The position numbers and the translations under genes were made by a program. Source: DASZTV01 sp035550655 (GTDB taxonomy: Bacteria > Actinomycetota > Actinomycetes > JAFAQI01). Taken from it: a stretch of 64,000 nucleotides of DNA. This document shows, piece after piece, positions 1 through 9,043 of the stretch. The first letter of the stretch is position 1. Each line of letters starts with the position of its first letter. Under the pieces are notes generated by a model. It saw only the letters and a list, made by a program, of their open reading frames with translations, had not been told where the DNA came from and searched no databases. The stretch is taken from positions 372,001 to 436,000 of the forward strand of contig DASZOU010000033.1 of assembly GCA_035550655.1 (NCBI GenBank). The letters run 5' to 3'.

Positions 1-1
1 C

Positions 2-919
2 AACCAAGCCGTGCGCAGCGGCGTCGCCGAGTGCGCGCTCGCGCTGGGGTTCGAGAAGATGCAGCGCGGCTCGCTGCAGTCGACGTTCGAGGACCGCGAG
101 AACCCGATGCAGAAGCACGTCCTCGCGCTCAACGAGAAGCACGAGATGGCGCTGCCGCTCGCGCCGTGGATGTTCGGCGCGGCCGGCGTCGAGCACATGG
201 AGAAGTACGGCACGACGCCGGACCACTTCGCGAAGATCGGCGAGAAGAACCACCGCCACTCGGCGAACAACCCCTACGCGCAGTTCCAGGACGTCTACAC
301 CCTCGACGAGATCAAGGAGTCGAAGGTCATCTACGACAAGCTGCCGCTGACCAAGCTGCAGTGCTCGCCGACCTCCGACGGCTCCGGTGCCGCGGTCATC
401 GCGAGCGAGCGATTCGTCGAGGAGAACGGTCTCGGCGACCGCGCGATCGAGATCGTCGGCCAGGCGATGGTGACCGACATGCGCAGCACCTTCGAGAACA
501 ACTCCGCTGCGACCCTCGTCGGCTACGACATGAGCAAGGAAGCCGCCCGCAAGGTCTACGACCAGTCCGGCATCGGCCCCGACGACGTCCAGGTCATCGA
601 GCTGCACGACTGCTTCTCCGCCAACGAGCTCCTCACCTACGAAGCGCTCGGACTGTGCGCCGAGGGCGAAGGCGGGAAGCTGATCGACAACGGCGACACG
701 ACGTACGGCGGTCGTTGGGTGGTCAACCCGTCCGGCGGGCTGATCTCGAAGGGCCACCCGCTCGGCGCCACCGGCCTCGCGCAGTGCGCGGAGCTGACCT
801 GGCAGCTGCGTGGCACCGCAGACGCCCGCCAGGTCGCGGGGGCGAAGGTCGCCCTGCAGCACAACATCGGTCTCGGCGGCGCCGCGGTCGTGACGGCGTA
901 CCGGCCGGCGAACCGATGA
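2..919 (+). CDS. Thiolase / SCP-x-type acetyl-CoA acyltransferase (5' truncated by window edge)
   Basis: The reading frame is open to the left edge, so the N-terminal part, including the usual nucleophilic cysteine, lies outside the window. The visible 305 residues resemble the lipid-transfer-protein/SCP-x thiolase family, which cleaves 3-ketoacyl-CoA in fatty acid or sterol side-chain degradation. The C-terminal half contains the catalytic histidine loop GHPLGATG and the ending LQHNIGLGGAAVV. Classical thiolases carry a second cysteine in that last segment, whereas Ltp/SCP-x members lack it, which supports the SCP-x assignment. The stop overlaps the start of the MaoC gene (ATGA), so the two are translationally coupled. 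Family is confident; substrate is unknown. Confidence 0.88.
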   Translation, partial: NQAVRSGVAECALALGFEKMQRGSLQSTFEDRENPMQKHVLALNEKHEMALPLAPWMFGAAGVEHMEKYGTTPDHFAKIGEKNHRHSANNPYAQFQDVYTLDEIKESKVIYDKLPLTKLQCSPTSDGSGAAVIASERFVEENGLGDRAIEIVGQAMVTDMRSTFENNSAATLVGYDMSKEAARKVYDQSGIGPDDVQVIELHDCFSANELLTYEALGLCAEGEGGKLIDNGDTTYGGRWVVNPSGGLISKGHPLGATGLAQCAELTWQLRGTADARQVAGAKVALQHNIGLGGAAVVTAYRPANR

Positions 920-1773
920 GCGACGTCACGTTCAACCCGGCCGGAGTAGGGGTCTGGAGCGAGCCGCGGCAGTTCGAAGTCACCGCCGAGCGGATCGCGG
1001 CGTACGCCGCAGCGACGAACGACCCGATCCCGGCTCACGTGTCGGGCGAGGTTGCACCTCCGGTGTTCGCGGTGGTGCCGGTCTTCGACATCCTGCTGAG
1101 CCAGCTGTTCGCAGTTGCGCCCGACACGATCGCGCCGTTCGTCCTGCATGGCGAGCAGGACTTCCAGTTCCATCGTCCGATCACCGCCGGTGACAGCCTG
1201 ACGTCTCGTGGCAAGGTCATCGGCTACGCCGGCAAGTCCAGCGGCACCGTGGGCTGCGTCTACATCGAGACGCACGACGCGAACGGCGAGCTCGTCAACG
1301 AGCAGTACGTCTCGACCTTCATCCGAGGGATCGACGCCGGCGAGACGGCCGGTGAGCTGGCGCCGTCGCATGCCTTCGACGAGTCCGCGCGCCTGCACGC
1401 ACCGACCGCCAAGACAGTCCAGCACGTCGACAACGACCAGACGTTCCGCTACTCGCCGGCCTCGGGTGACCCGATGCCGATCCATCTGGACGAGGAGTTC
1501 GCGAAGTCGGTCGGACTGCCGGGCATCATCGCCCACGGCCTGTGCACGATGGCCTTCACCTCCTGGGCGGCGCTGACCGAGCTGGGTAACGGCCACACTG
1601 CCCGGCTTCGCCGGCTCGCAGTGCGGTTCTCCAAGCCGGTGCTGCCGGGTCAGGACATCGAGACGACCTTCTTCGCGACCGGCTCGTCGGCGGGCGCGAC
1701 CAGCTATGCGTACGAGACCCGCGTCGGCGAAGACGTGGTCATCAAGGACGGCCTCGCCGTCCTGGCCGACTGA
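916..1773 (+). CDS. MaoC-family (R)-specific enoyl-CoA hydratase
   Basis: A protein of 285 residues starting at the ATG that overlaps the thiolase stop. It has the double-hotdog layout of actinobacterial MaoC/hydratase-2 enzymes, with the hydratase motif in the C-terminal half (SGDPMPIHLDEEFA, then GIIAHGLCTM), where the Asp and His are the expected catalytic pair. The likely reaction is hydration of trans-2-enoyl-CoA to 3-hydroxyacyl-CoA. Position between a thiolase and an SDR dehydrogenase fits a beta-oxidation cassette. A longer in-frame ORF reading back into the thiolase gene is an antisense-free shadow caused by high GC and was not used as the start. Confidence 0.88.
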   Translation: MSDVTFNPAGVGVWSEPRQFEVTAERIAAYAAATNDPIPAHVSGEVAPPVFAVVPVFDILLSQLFAVAPDTIAPFVLHGEQDFQFHRPITAGDSLTSRGKVIGYAGKSSGTVGCVYIETHDANGELVNEQYVSTFIRGIDAGETAGELAPSHAFDESARLHAPTAKTVQHVDNDQTFRYSPASGDPMPIHLDEEFAKSVGLPGIIAHGLCTMAFTSWAALTELGNGHTARLRRLAVRFSKPVLPGQDIETTFFATGSSAGATSYAYETRVGEDVVIKDGLAVLAD

Positions 1774-1799
1774 CAACCAACAAGCAAAGGAACGACGAC

Positions 1800-2681
1800 G
1801 TGGGAGCTCTTGACGGGCGCGTAGCGGTCATCACCGGCGCGGGTCGCGGCATCGGCCGCGAGCATGCGCTGCTGTTCGCCCGTGAAGGCGCGGCGGTGGT
1901 GGTCAACGACCTCGGCGGATCGAACGACGGCAGCGGATCCGACGCCGGCCCGGCTCAGCAGGTCGTCGACGAGATCAAGGCGTTCGGTGGTCACGCGGTC
2001 GCGAACACCGACAACATCGCGACCTGGGACGGCGCGAAAAGCCTGGTCAACCAGGCGATCGAGGAGTTCGGGACCCTCAACGTGGTCGTCAACAACGCCG
2101 GCATCCTGCGGGACGCGTTCCTCGCGGGCATGACCGAGCAGCAGTGGGACGACGTCATCTCCGTGCACCTCAAGGGCCACTTCTGCGTGCTGCGTCACGC
2201 CGCGGAGTACTGGAAGGAGCAGAGCAAAGCCGGCGCCGAGGTCAACGCGGCGGTGCTCAACACTTCCTCCGGCTCCGGTACGACGTTGCCGAACGCCGGA
2301 CAGGTCAACTACGGCGCCGCGAAGGCGGGCATCGCCGCGATGACGTTAGTCGCGGCGGTGGAGCTCGGTCGCTACGGCGTCCGCGCCAACGCGATCACGC
2401 CCCTCGCGCGCACCCGGCTCACCCTCGCGACCCCCGGCATCGACGCGATCATGGCCAAGCCGGATGACCCGAACGCACTCGACACGTTCAACCCGGCAGA
2501 GATCTCACCGCTCGTGGCGTACCTGTGCTCGGCGAGCTGCACGTTGACCGGGAAGGTCTACGAGGTCTCCGGCGGTCACATCTCGGAGCTCGCCGGCTGG
2601 CACGAGACTCGCAAGACCGAGACCGACAAGCCGTGGACGATCGCCGAGGTCGAGCAGCGTCTCACCGCCTGGAGCGAGTAA
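1800..2681 (+). CDS. SDR-family 3-hydroxyacyl-CoA dehydrogenase
   Basis: A 293-residue short-chain dehydrogenase starting at GTG, preceded by AAAGGAA at good spacing. The N-terminal nucleotide-binding motif TGAGRGIG sits near residue 12, followed by NDLGG, NNAG and the catalytic Ser (NTSSGSG) and YxxxK (YGAAK). The family oxidises 3-hydroxyacyl-CoA with NAD(P)+; peroxisomal MFE-2-type SDRs share the NDLGG stretch. It lies 26 bp after the MaoC gene and 2 bp before the acyl-CoA dehydrogenase gene, so it supplies the dehydrogenase step of the same pathway. Exact chain length or ring substrate cannot be inferred. Confidence 0.88.
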   Translation: MGALDGRVAVITGAGRGIGREHALLFAREGAAVVVNDLGGSNDGSGSDAGPAQQVVDEIKAFGGHAVANTDNIATWDGAKSLVNQAIEEFGTLNVVVNNAGILRDAFLAGMTEQQWDDVISVHLKGHFCVLRHAAEYWKEQSKAGAEVNAAVLNTSSGSGTTLPNAGQVNYGAAKAGIAAMTLVAAVELGRYGVRANAITPLARTRLTLATPGIDAIMAKPDDPNALDTFNPAEISPLVAYLCSASCTLTGKVYEVSGGHISELAGWHETRKTETDKPWTIAEVEQRLTAWSE

Positions 2682-2683
2682 CC

Positions 2684-3919
2684 GTGATCGGCTGGTCTGA
2701 CACCGAGCTCGCGATCCGGGACGCGATCCGGGACTTCGTCAACGCGGAGATCCGGCCGCACGTCGACGCCCTCGAGTCGGGCGAGATGCTGCCTTACCCG
2801 CTGATCCGCAAGCTGTACTCCACCTTCGGCATCGACGCGATGATGCGCGACAGCTTCGAGAAGCGGATCGCCAAGGAGAAGAGCGGCAAAGCCGCCGCTC
2901 ACTCCGACGGTGACGGGGCCAGTGCCGAGGGCGCCGGCGGCGATGAGGCCATGCAGCTGATTCTGTCGATCGAGCTGACCAAGGTGAGCATGGGACTGAC
3001 CACCGCGATGGGGGTCAGCGTCGGCCTGTCCGGCGGCACGATCATGTCGCGGGGCAACGTCGAGCAGAAGGAGCGTTGGGGCCGCGACCTCATGACCTTC
3101 GAGAAGGTCGGTGCCTGGGCCATCACCGAGCCGAACTCCGGCTCCGACGCGTTCGGCGGCATGACGACGACAGTCCGCCGCGAGGGCGAGGGATATGTCC
3201 TCAACGGCGAGAAGACCTTCATCACCAACGGTCCGTACGCCGACACCGCCGTCGTCTACGCGAAGCTCGACGACGGCAACAGCGACGACAAGCGCCGGCG
3301 TCCGGTGCTCACCTTCGTGCTCGACAAGGGAATGGCGGGCTTCACCCAGTCCAAGCCGTTCAAGAAGATGGGCATCCACTCCTCGCCGACCGGTCAGCTC
3401 TTCTTCTCCGACGTCTACCTCGAGCCCGACCGGCTGCTGGCGGGCGGCGGCGACGGCGCGTCGGACGGACGCGAGAGCGCGAGGTCGAACTTCACGACCG
3501 AGCGAGTGGGCATTGCCGCAATGTCGCTCGGCGTCATCGAGGAGTGCCTGTCGCTGTGCATCGACTACGCGAAGAACCGCGAGCTGTGGGGCCAGCGGAT
3601 CGCTGACTTCCAGCTGATCCAGCTCAAGCTCGCCAACATGGAGGTGGCACGACAGAACGTGCAGAACATGGTGTTCCGCACGATCGAGCTCCGCCGCGCG
3701 GGCAAGACCCCTACCCTGGCCGAGGCATCGGCGATGAAGTACTACGCCTCCCAGGCCGCGACCGAGGTCGCGATGGAGGCGGTGCAGCTCTTCGGCGGCA
3801 ACGGCTACATGGCGGAGTACCGCGTCGAGCAGCTCGCGCGTGACGCCAAGTCGCTGATGATCTACGCCGGCAGCAACGAGATCCAGATCACGCACGTGGC
3901 CCGCGGCCTGCTCAGCTAG
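2684..3919 (+). CDS. Acyl-CoA dehydrogenase
   Basis: A 411-residue FAD-dependent acyl-CoA dehydrogenase. I chose GTG at 2684, two bases after the SDR stop; an upstream extension only reads through the SDR gene. Family motifs are plain: AITEPNSGSD in the middle domain, GYVLNGEKTFITNG, and the C-terminal FGGNGYMAEY and YAGSNEIQ stretches. An Ala/Gly/Ser-rich insertion near residues 65-85 (around GDGASAEGAGG) is longer than in typical members and probably forms a surface loop. It makes the trans-2-enoyl-CoA that the MaoC hydratase would use. Its stop overlaps the downstream TetR gene. Confidence 0.9.
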   Translation: MIGWSDTELAIRDAIRDFVNAEIRPHVDALESGEMLPYPLIRKLYSTFGIDAMMRDSFEKRIAKEKSGKAAAHSDGDGASAEGAGGDEAMQLILSIELTKVSMGLTTAMGVSVGLSGGTIMSRGNVEQKERWGRDLMTFEKVGAWAITEPNSGSDAFGGMTTTVRREGEGYVLNGEKTFITNGPYADTAVVYAKLDDGNSDDKRRRPVLTFVLDKGMAGFTQSKPFKKMGIHSSPTGQLFFSDVYLEPDRLLAGGGDGASDGRESARSNFTTERVGIAAMSLGVIEECLSLCIDYAKNRELWGQRIADFQLIQLKLANMEVARQNVQNMVFRTIELRRAGKTPTLAEASAMKYYASQAATEVAMEAVQLFGGNGYMAEYRVEQLARDAKSLMIYAGSNEIQITHVARGLLS

Positions 3920-4515
3920 TGACGACAGTCGCCGTACGCCGGACCCAGGCCGAGCGAAGCGCGGCGACTCGGGCGCGGATCATCGCGGCGACAGTCGACT
4001 CGCTGGTCGAGCTCGGCCACGCCGGGACGACGACACTCGAGGTGCAGCGCCGCGCGGCCGTCTCCCGCGGCGCCCTCCTGCACCACTTCCCGTCTCGCGC
4101 GGAACTGCTGGTCGCGGCCGTGGCGGAGCTTTTCCAGGCACAACGCGATGTCGTCGGGCCCGCGATGCTGCGCGCACAGGAGCTCGGCAGCATCGATGTC
4201 GGCATCGACATCCTCTGGCTGTCGTTCAACAGCCCGCTCGCCATCGCCATCGACGAGCTGTGGTCGGCCGCGCGAAACGACGCCGAGCTCCGGGACGCAT
4301 TGGCGAGACAAGATCGAGATCAGCGCTCGGACGTCCGGGCCCTGTGCGCGGTGCTGTGGCCGGGCTACGTGGACCATCCCAACTACGAGCTCGCGCTGCC
4401 GGTTCTCATCGACGCGATGCACGGTGCGGCACGCGCCCGCGTGGTCCGCAGCGACCGCGCGACCGCCAAGCGCCTCGCCGCCTGGAAGGAGCTACTCCAC
4501 CAGCTCTGGGCGTGA
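3919..4515 (+). CDS. TetR-family transcriptional regulator
   Basis: A 198-residue regulator starting at GTG overlapping the acyl-CoA dehydrogenase stop by one base. The N-terminal helix-turn-helix is visible (TTLEVQRRAAVSRGALLHHF), followed by a ligand-binding helical domain with no diagnostic residues. As the last gene of the forward beta-oxidation run it probably controls that run in response to an acyl-CoA. Its 3' end overlaps the convergent small membrane protein gene by 24 bp. Confidence 0.85.
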   Translation: MTTVAVRRTQAERSAATRARIIAATVDSLVELGHAGTTTLEVQRRAAVSRGALLHHFPSRAELLVAAVAELFQAQRDVVGPAMLRAQELGSIDVGIDILWLSFNSPLAIAIDELWSAARNDAELRDALARQDRDQRSDVRALCAVLWPGYVDHPNYELALPVLIDAMHGAARARVVRSDRATAKRLAAWKELLHQLWA

Positions 4516-4773
4516 AAGCGTCCCGATCAGCTCCTGGGCGAATGCGTCCCACTCTGCTCGCCGCTTCTCGTTGTCTCTCTTCGTCGCGTAGATGTGCCAG
4601 GACGTTGCCGACAGACCGGTGAGGGCCAACCCGCCCAGGCCGCCCGAGAGCATCCAAGGCAGTTGGAGCGGCACGTACATCGCGTGCCTTGCGCCGTGCC
4701 AGGACCAGCCGAACGTCGCGAAGCCGGCGACGAAGATGGCACCCAGCACGCCGTACGCGCGAGTCGGCTTCAT
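4492..4773 (-). CDS. Small two-helix membrane protein (paralogue of the next gene)
   Basis: A 93-residue protein with two predicted membrane helices (about residues 8-26 and 38-57) and a charged, probably cytosolic tail. It is the last gene of the long minus-strand operon, overlapping the previous gene by 4 bp. The stretch QLPWMLSGGLGGLALTGL matches QLPYLMSAGLPGIALVMTGL of the upstream neighbour at the same place in the topology, so the two look like duplicated subunits. No named family recognised. A role beside the transporter is inferred from the operon only. Confidence 0.72.
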   Translation of the reverse strand: MKPTRAYGVLGAIFVAGFATFGWSWHGARHAMYVPLQLPWMLSGGLGGLALTGLSATSWHIYATKRDNEKRRAEWDAFAQELIGTLSRPELVE

Positions 4774-5099
4774 TTCCTGCCCGAGCCCCGCAACTCGGCC
4801 AGCGTCTCCGCCAGCGCGCTCATCTGGCGAGCCCGCTCCGCGCTGTCCTGGCGGCGGATGCTGAGGTTGACCAGGACCAGCCCGGTCATCACCAGTGCGA
4901 TCCCGGGCAAGCCCGCCGACATGAGGTACGGCAGCTGGCGTCCAACGTCGACGGTCCCCGCGACCTCGGACCAGCCGATGACGAGGAGAACGAAGCCGAC
5001 CGCGGCGACAAGAACACCGAGGTAGATCGGCACCGTCGACGACGGATCAAAGAGCGCTTGCACCCGGGTTCGGCGCACGCTCGTCTGCAGATCAGCCAT
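4770..5099 (-). CDS. Small two-helix membrane protein (paralogue of the previous gene)
   Basis: A 109-residue protein starting MADLQTSV; a longer in-frame reading to 5276 runs back into the neighbouring gene and was discarded. Two hydrophobic segments (about 26-44 and 59-80) are followed by a charged helix (IRRQDSAERARQMSALAETL). The motif around QLPYLMSAGLPGIAL is shared with the 93-residue protein downstream. Start overlaps the stop of the exported-protein gene by 8 bp, typical of coupling in this operon. Function unknown; perhaps a paired accessory of the ABC/MFS system. Confidence 0.72.
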   Translation of the reverse strand: MADLQTSVRRTRVQALFDPSSTVPIYLGVLVAAVGFVLLVIGWSEVAGTVDVGRQLPYLMSAGLPGIALVMTGLVLVNLSIRRQDSAERARQMSALAETLAELRGSGRK

Positions 5100-6105
5100 C
5101 GCTGTTGTCAGCTCCCATCGCGAGTCGGTTGCGGGTTCGGACACTCGAGCCGGTGAACAGCCGGCTGAAGAAGATGACGCCCGCCAGGATGGCCAGCGGC
5201 GCGCCGAAGATTGCGGGATACCGGAAGTTCTTTCCCCGCACGAGGTACACGGCCGATGTGGCCGCCGGTACCGCAACCTGAGGCGAGGCGATCGGTGCGG
5301 GCACTGCCACCGGGCTCGGCGGTGGAGGGAGCGCCTTGGCGGAGGCGATGGGCTTGGCGGGCATCGGTCGTCCGGTGGGCTGTGGACGATCGCAGCCGTG
5401 GCAGCCCGCGAAGCTCACCAGCGAGTGGACCGTCGGACCGGAGCTCCCGGTGCCGTCGAGGGCGACGTGCCAGTTGACCAGCGGACTCGCACCGGCCGTG
5501 TTGGCGAGGAGTGCCACCCCGCGATTAGGGGTCCCGCGTCGCCACTTGGCGAGGAAGCGACTCAAGTCGACCCGGAACTGTTTGGTCTCGGCGCTGTACG
5601 TCGCGGGCGAGTGCACTTTGCAGTCGACGGCCGGCGGAGCTCCGGCGGTCGCCCCGCGAGCGGACGCGTTGGGCGGCAGCTTGCCCGTGGTCAGACACGC
5701 CTTGATGTGAGCCGACCCCAGATCGACGGTGCCGGCGAGTGGGCTGGAGTCGACGGGAAGCAACAACATGCCGGCGGAGGGAATCCTCCTGCTGGCCGGC
5801 TCGGGTAGGGCGGGTACGACGTACGCACGGGCTGACTCGCTGCCCAGGGTGACCGCAACGTGCAGCGTTCCGGCGGGGTAGACCGACGGCGCGGGCACGG
5901 GCAGCGGCAGGCAGCCGACCACGGGCAGGCAGACCCCGCCGGATGGCGTTGCGTACCAGGCCTCGGCGCGGTCATTGACGCGCGTGCCGGGGTGCGCGGC
6001 GTGCGCGATGCGGGTCGCACCGACCGACACAGCCGCCGCGACACCGGACCCGGCGACCGCGAGGCCGAGGGTCACGGTGGCGATCGCGACGCACCGCCTA
6101 GCCAA
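5092..6105 (-). CDS. Exported, C-terminally anchored protein of unknown function
   Basis: I place the start at TTG 6105 because AGGAG lies six bases upstream, giving 337 residues; the ATG at 6144 would sit inside the preceding gene and lacks such a site. Residues 1-28 form a signal peptide (RR, then VTLGLAVAGSGVAAAV). The exterior part holds a Cys pair (GGVCLPVVGCLPLP) and a CHGC motif, then a proline-rich stretch near residues 245-285, and a C-terminal membrane helix (IFGAPLAILAGVIFF) with a short basic tail. That is a surface-displayed, membrane-anchored layout. No family recognised. It follows the LivHMG fusion with an 8-bp overlap, so it likely serves the same transporter. Confidence 0.7.
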   Translation of the reverse strand: MARRCVAIATVTLGLAVAGSGVAAAVSVGATRIAHAAHPGTRVNDRAEAWYATPSGGVCLPVVGCLPLPVPAPSVYPAGTLHVAVTLGSESARAYVVPALPEPASRRIPSAGMLLLPVDSSPLAGTVDLGSAHIKACLTTGKLPPNASARGATAGAPPAVDCKVHSPATYSAETKQFRVDLSRFLAKWRRGTPNRGVALLANTAGASPLVNWHVALDGTGSSGPTVHSLVSFAGCHGCDRPQPTGRPMPAKPIASAKALPPPPSPVAVPAPIASPQVAVPAATSAVYLVRGKNFRYPAIFGAPLAILAGVIFFSRLFTGSSVRTRNRLAMGADNSDG

Positions 6106-9043
6106 CGCCCGCTCCTGATCGCTCGATCGCGGTGATGCTGCCACCGAGATAGGCGTCGATCACCCGGGGATCGTTGCGAACCACGTCGGGCGTCGCATCG
6201 CAGATCACCACCCCGTCTGCCATCGCCACGATGCGATCGGAGATTCCCATGATCAGCGGGATGTCGTGCTCGATGACGACGAGGGTGAGGTCGAGCTGGC
6301 GCTTCAGATCGTCTAGCAGCGCCCCCAGCGCCTCGGTCTCCCGCTGCGCGATGCCCGACGACGGCTCGTCGAGCAGCAAGCAGGTGGGCTCCAAGGCAAC
6401 CAGGCATGCGATCTCGCTGATGCGCCGCGTCCCCGTGGACAGCTCGCGAATCTGCCGGTCCTTGTAGCCGTCGAGACCGAGCATGCCGATCAGCTCACGC
6501 GAACGAAGCCGCTTGGCTCGCTCACTGCGTCCGGAGATCCCAAGAACCGATCCGATGAACGACGTGCGCTGCAGCCGCTCCTGCGCGAGCGTCACCGTCT
6601 CCTCGACGGTCATCGTCGGGAACAGCGCGGCGTCCTGGAACGATCGGATCAAGCCAAGTCGTGCCCGCGCCTCAGGCCCGAGACGCGAGACGTCCCGGCG
6701 ATCGAACCGAACCGCGCCGGCGTCCGGCTTGGTGAAGCCCCCGAGGATCTCGAACGTCGTGGTCTTCCCGGCGCCGTTCGGACCGATCAGCCCGACCGTC
6801 TCGCCCGCGCGCACCGCGAACGAGACGTCGTCGACGGCGGTGACGCCACCGAATCGCTTGCTGAGATGGGTCGCATCGAGCAGGGTCGCTCGGCTGCCGT
6901 GCCGCTGCGGCGGCACCTGCTCGCCGCCCAGTCGAGGCTTCGTCAGCGCCCTCGGGCCCTCGCTGCCCGCGGCAACGCTGCGGTCACCCGCGAACGCCGC
7001 TTTCCCGTCGACGCCGTGCAGCTTGGCGAGCCAGCAGATCACGAGTCGTCGTGGCGTCTCGACGAATGTGACGAGACCCGAGGGTCGCCACAGGATCAGG
7101 CAGGTCGCGCCGAAGAACGTGGCCGCCAGCCCGAGGTTTCCGATCTTCGGCACGAGTGGGATCCCGATGATCAACCCCGACCCGATGATCGGTCCGGCGA
7201 GCGAGGAGATCCCACCCAGCACGGTCATCACGACCACATTGATCGACAGGTCGGTGGAGAAGACGGAGCCATCGATCGACGACAGCGAGTGGGCGTACGC
7301 CGCGCCGCCGATCCCCGCGACGAAGCCGGAGATCAGATACCCCTGCACCTTGACGACAGTGGCACGCACGGTGAAGGCACGTGCGTTGTTCTCGTTGTCG
7401 CGAATCGCCACCAACAGCCGGCCGAAGCCGCTGCGCCGGACGTTCGCACAGATGATGAAGCAGATGAAGAACAGCGCCAGCGCGAAGTAGTAGTACTCGT
7501 GCCCGGTGTCGAGCGCTCGACCGGCTACGACGGGAGCGCCCGGCTCGACTCCGTCGCCGAACATGTACGGGCGACTCAGCAGCCAGGCGGGGCCCGCGAT
7601 TGCGAAGGCGAGCGTCGTAATCGTCAGCATCAGACTTCGCAGCCGAAGTGCCGGCAGACCGATGACGACGGAGACGACACCCGCCGCAAGTCCCGCGTAG
7701 AGCAGGGCGAGCGGGAAGTCCCCGATTCGCCGAGACACCTGGTAGGACACGACGGCACCGATCGCAGCCACCATGAACTGGCCCAGCGTGAGCTGGCCGC
7801 CGAGACCGGTGAGGACGGTGATGGACAGCCCGACGATCGCAGCGGAGATGAACAGGACGAAGGTCACGGAATGGCTGTTGCTCATCACCAGTGGCACCAC
7901 CGCGAGCGCTCCGAAGAACAGCATCGTCACGGCTGGCCCGAGCAGGCGCACCGACGTCAGTCGTTGCAGCGGCTCGGGTAGCGGCCGCAACGACTGCACG
8001 GTCGCCCAGCTCCCCTTGTCCTCACCCCTGCCCGCACGGCGCCGCTGCAGCAGGAGCACGACCAGCACCACCACGAACAGCGCCATCTGGACGACGCCGG
8101 AGTTCTGGGTGTCCCACAGCAGGACGTTCTCGACGATGCCGAGGCCGATCCCGGCGAAGAACGTGGCCGGCAGGTTCTCCATCCGGCCGACCGCCGCGGC
8201 CGTCATGGCGCGCAGCACGAGGTCGGGCCCGAACTGGCTGCTGCTGACGAATCCGGAGGCGGGTGCCACCAGGATCGCGGTGAACGCCGAGATCGCGCCG
8301 GCGATGGCCCACGAAAGCGATGACATCCGGCCCGCGAAGATGCCCGCCATCCGCGCTGCCTCAGGGTTTGCCGCAGCGGCGCGGATCCCCAGCCCGAACT
8401 TGCTGACCCGCAGGAAGACGGCCAGCCCGATGACGACCATCGGGGAAAGGATCAACATGCCCGAGTAGGCCCGCGTTACCAGCAGCGACTGCACGTGAAA
8501 GGTCGGCATGAACGGCGGGCTCGGGTAGCTCGTGCCGGCGCCGGCGGTCGAGTTGATGACGAGGGAGAAGAAGACGAGGAACTGGCCGATGCCCAGCGTC
8601 ACGACAACGCTCATCAACGGCGGCGCGTTGCGTAGCCGTCGGACAGCGGCAGCCTCCGCACCCACGCCGACGAGTGCCGCCAGCGCGATCGCCATCAAGA
8701 AGGCCACCCAGTACGGGATGTGCCACTTGACGGCGGCGACCGCGAAGAAGGCGGCGCCGAACGCGCCGATGTTCCCGTGCGCGAAGTTGATGATTCGGTT
8801 GCTCCGGTAGATCAGCACGAGGCCGACGCCGAGCAAGCCGTATGTCATCCCTGTGGTCGCGCCGAGGACCACCACCTGCATCGGCGTCGCGCCGGTGTCG
8901 ATGACGCCGTGACGGCTGAGAACGATCAACACCAGCTTGGCGACCACGACGGCGGCGGCGAACAGCACCGCCTTCAACACGGTCCGCTTCGACGATGGCC
9001 GCAATCGGACCGCGCCGAGCCGCTCCGACATCGGCGTGCTCAC
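6098..9043 (-). CDS. Fused branched-chain-amino-acid-type ABC transporter: LivH-LivM permeases plus LivG ATPase
   Basis: A single 981-residue chain joins three subunits that are normally separate. Residues about 20-345 are LivH-like (YGLLGVGLVLIYRSNRIINF), about 365-690 LivM-like (VLTGLGGQLTLGQF, then VLGGISSLAGPIIGSG), and about 730-981 a LivG-type ATPase with Walker A GPNGAGKTT and Walker B CLLLDEPSSG. The ABC signature region reads LSTGTRRISEIA, off the LSGGQ consensus though the key glycine is kept. No frameshift is needed. The gene overlaps the MFS-LivF gene by 4 bp. Together they supply both permeases and both ATPases of a HAAT-family importer; the substrate is inferred to be an acid or ester rather than an amino acid, from the neighbouring ligase and esterase. 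Confidence 0.9.
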   Translation of the reverse strand: MSTPMSERLGAVRLRPSSKRTVLKAVLFAAAVVVAKLVLIVLSRHGVIDTGATPMQVVVLGATTGMTYGLLGVGLVLIYRSNRIINFAHGNIGAFGAAFFAVAAVKWHIPYWVAFLMAIALAALVGVGAEAAAVRRLRNAPPLMSVVVTLGIGQFLVFFSLVINSTAGAGTSYPSPPFMPTFHVQSLLVTRAYSGMLILSPMVVIGLAVFLRVSKFGLGIRAAAANPEAARMAGIFAGRMSSLSWAIAGAISAFTAILVAPASGFVSSSQFGPDLVLRAMTAAAVGRMENLPATFFAGIGLGIVENVLLWDTQNSGVVQMALFVVVLVVLLLQRRRAGRGEDKGSWATVQSLRPLPEPLQRLTSVRLLGPAVTMLFFGALAVVPLVMSNSHSVTFVLFISAAIVGLSITVLTGLGGQLTLGQFMVAAIGAVVSYQVSRRIGDFPLALLYAGLAAGVVSVVIGLPALRLRSLMLTITTLAFAIAGPAWLLSRPYMFGDGVEPGAPVVAGRALDTGHEYYYFALALFFICFIICANVRRSGFGRLLVAIRDNENNARAFTVRATVVKVQGYLISGFVAGIGGAAYAHSLSSIDGSVFSTDLSINVVVMTVLGGISSLAGPIIGSGLIIGIPLVPKIGNLGLAATFFGATCLILWRPSGLVTFVETPRRLVICWLAKLHGVDGKAAFAGDRSVAAGSEGPRALTKPRLGGEQVPPQRHGSRATLLDATHLSKRFGGVTAVDDVSFAVRAGETVGLIGPNGAGKTTTFEILGGFTKPDAGAVRFDRRDVSRLGPEARARLGLIRSFQDAALFPTMTVEETVTLAQERLQRTSFIGSVLGISGRSERAKRLRSRELIGMLGLDGYKDRQIRELSTGTRRISEIACLVALEPTCLLLDEPSSGIAQRETEALGALLDDLKRQLDLTLVVIEHDIPLIMGISDRIVAMADGVVICDATPDVVRNDPRVIDAYLGGSITAIERSGAGVG

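Noticed and set aside
31..1773. 580-codon ORF starting before the MaoC gene
   Set aside because: Its first half is an Arg-rich shadow of the thiolase; the real MaoC protein starts at 916.
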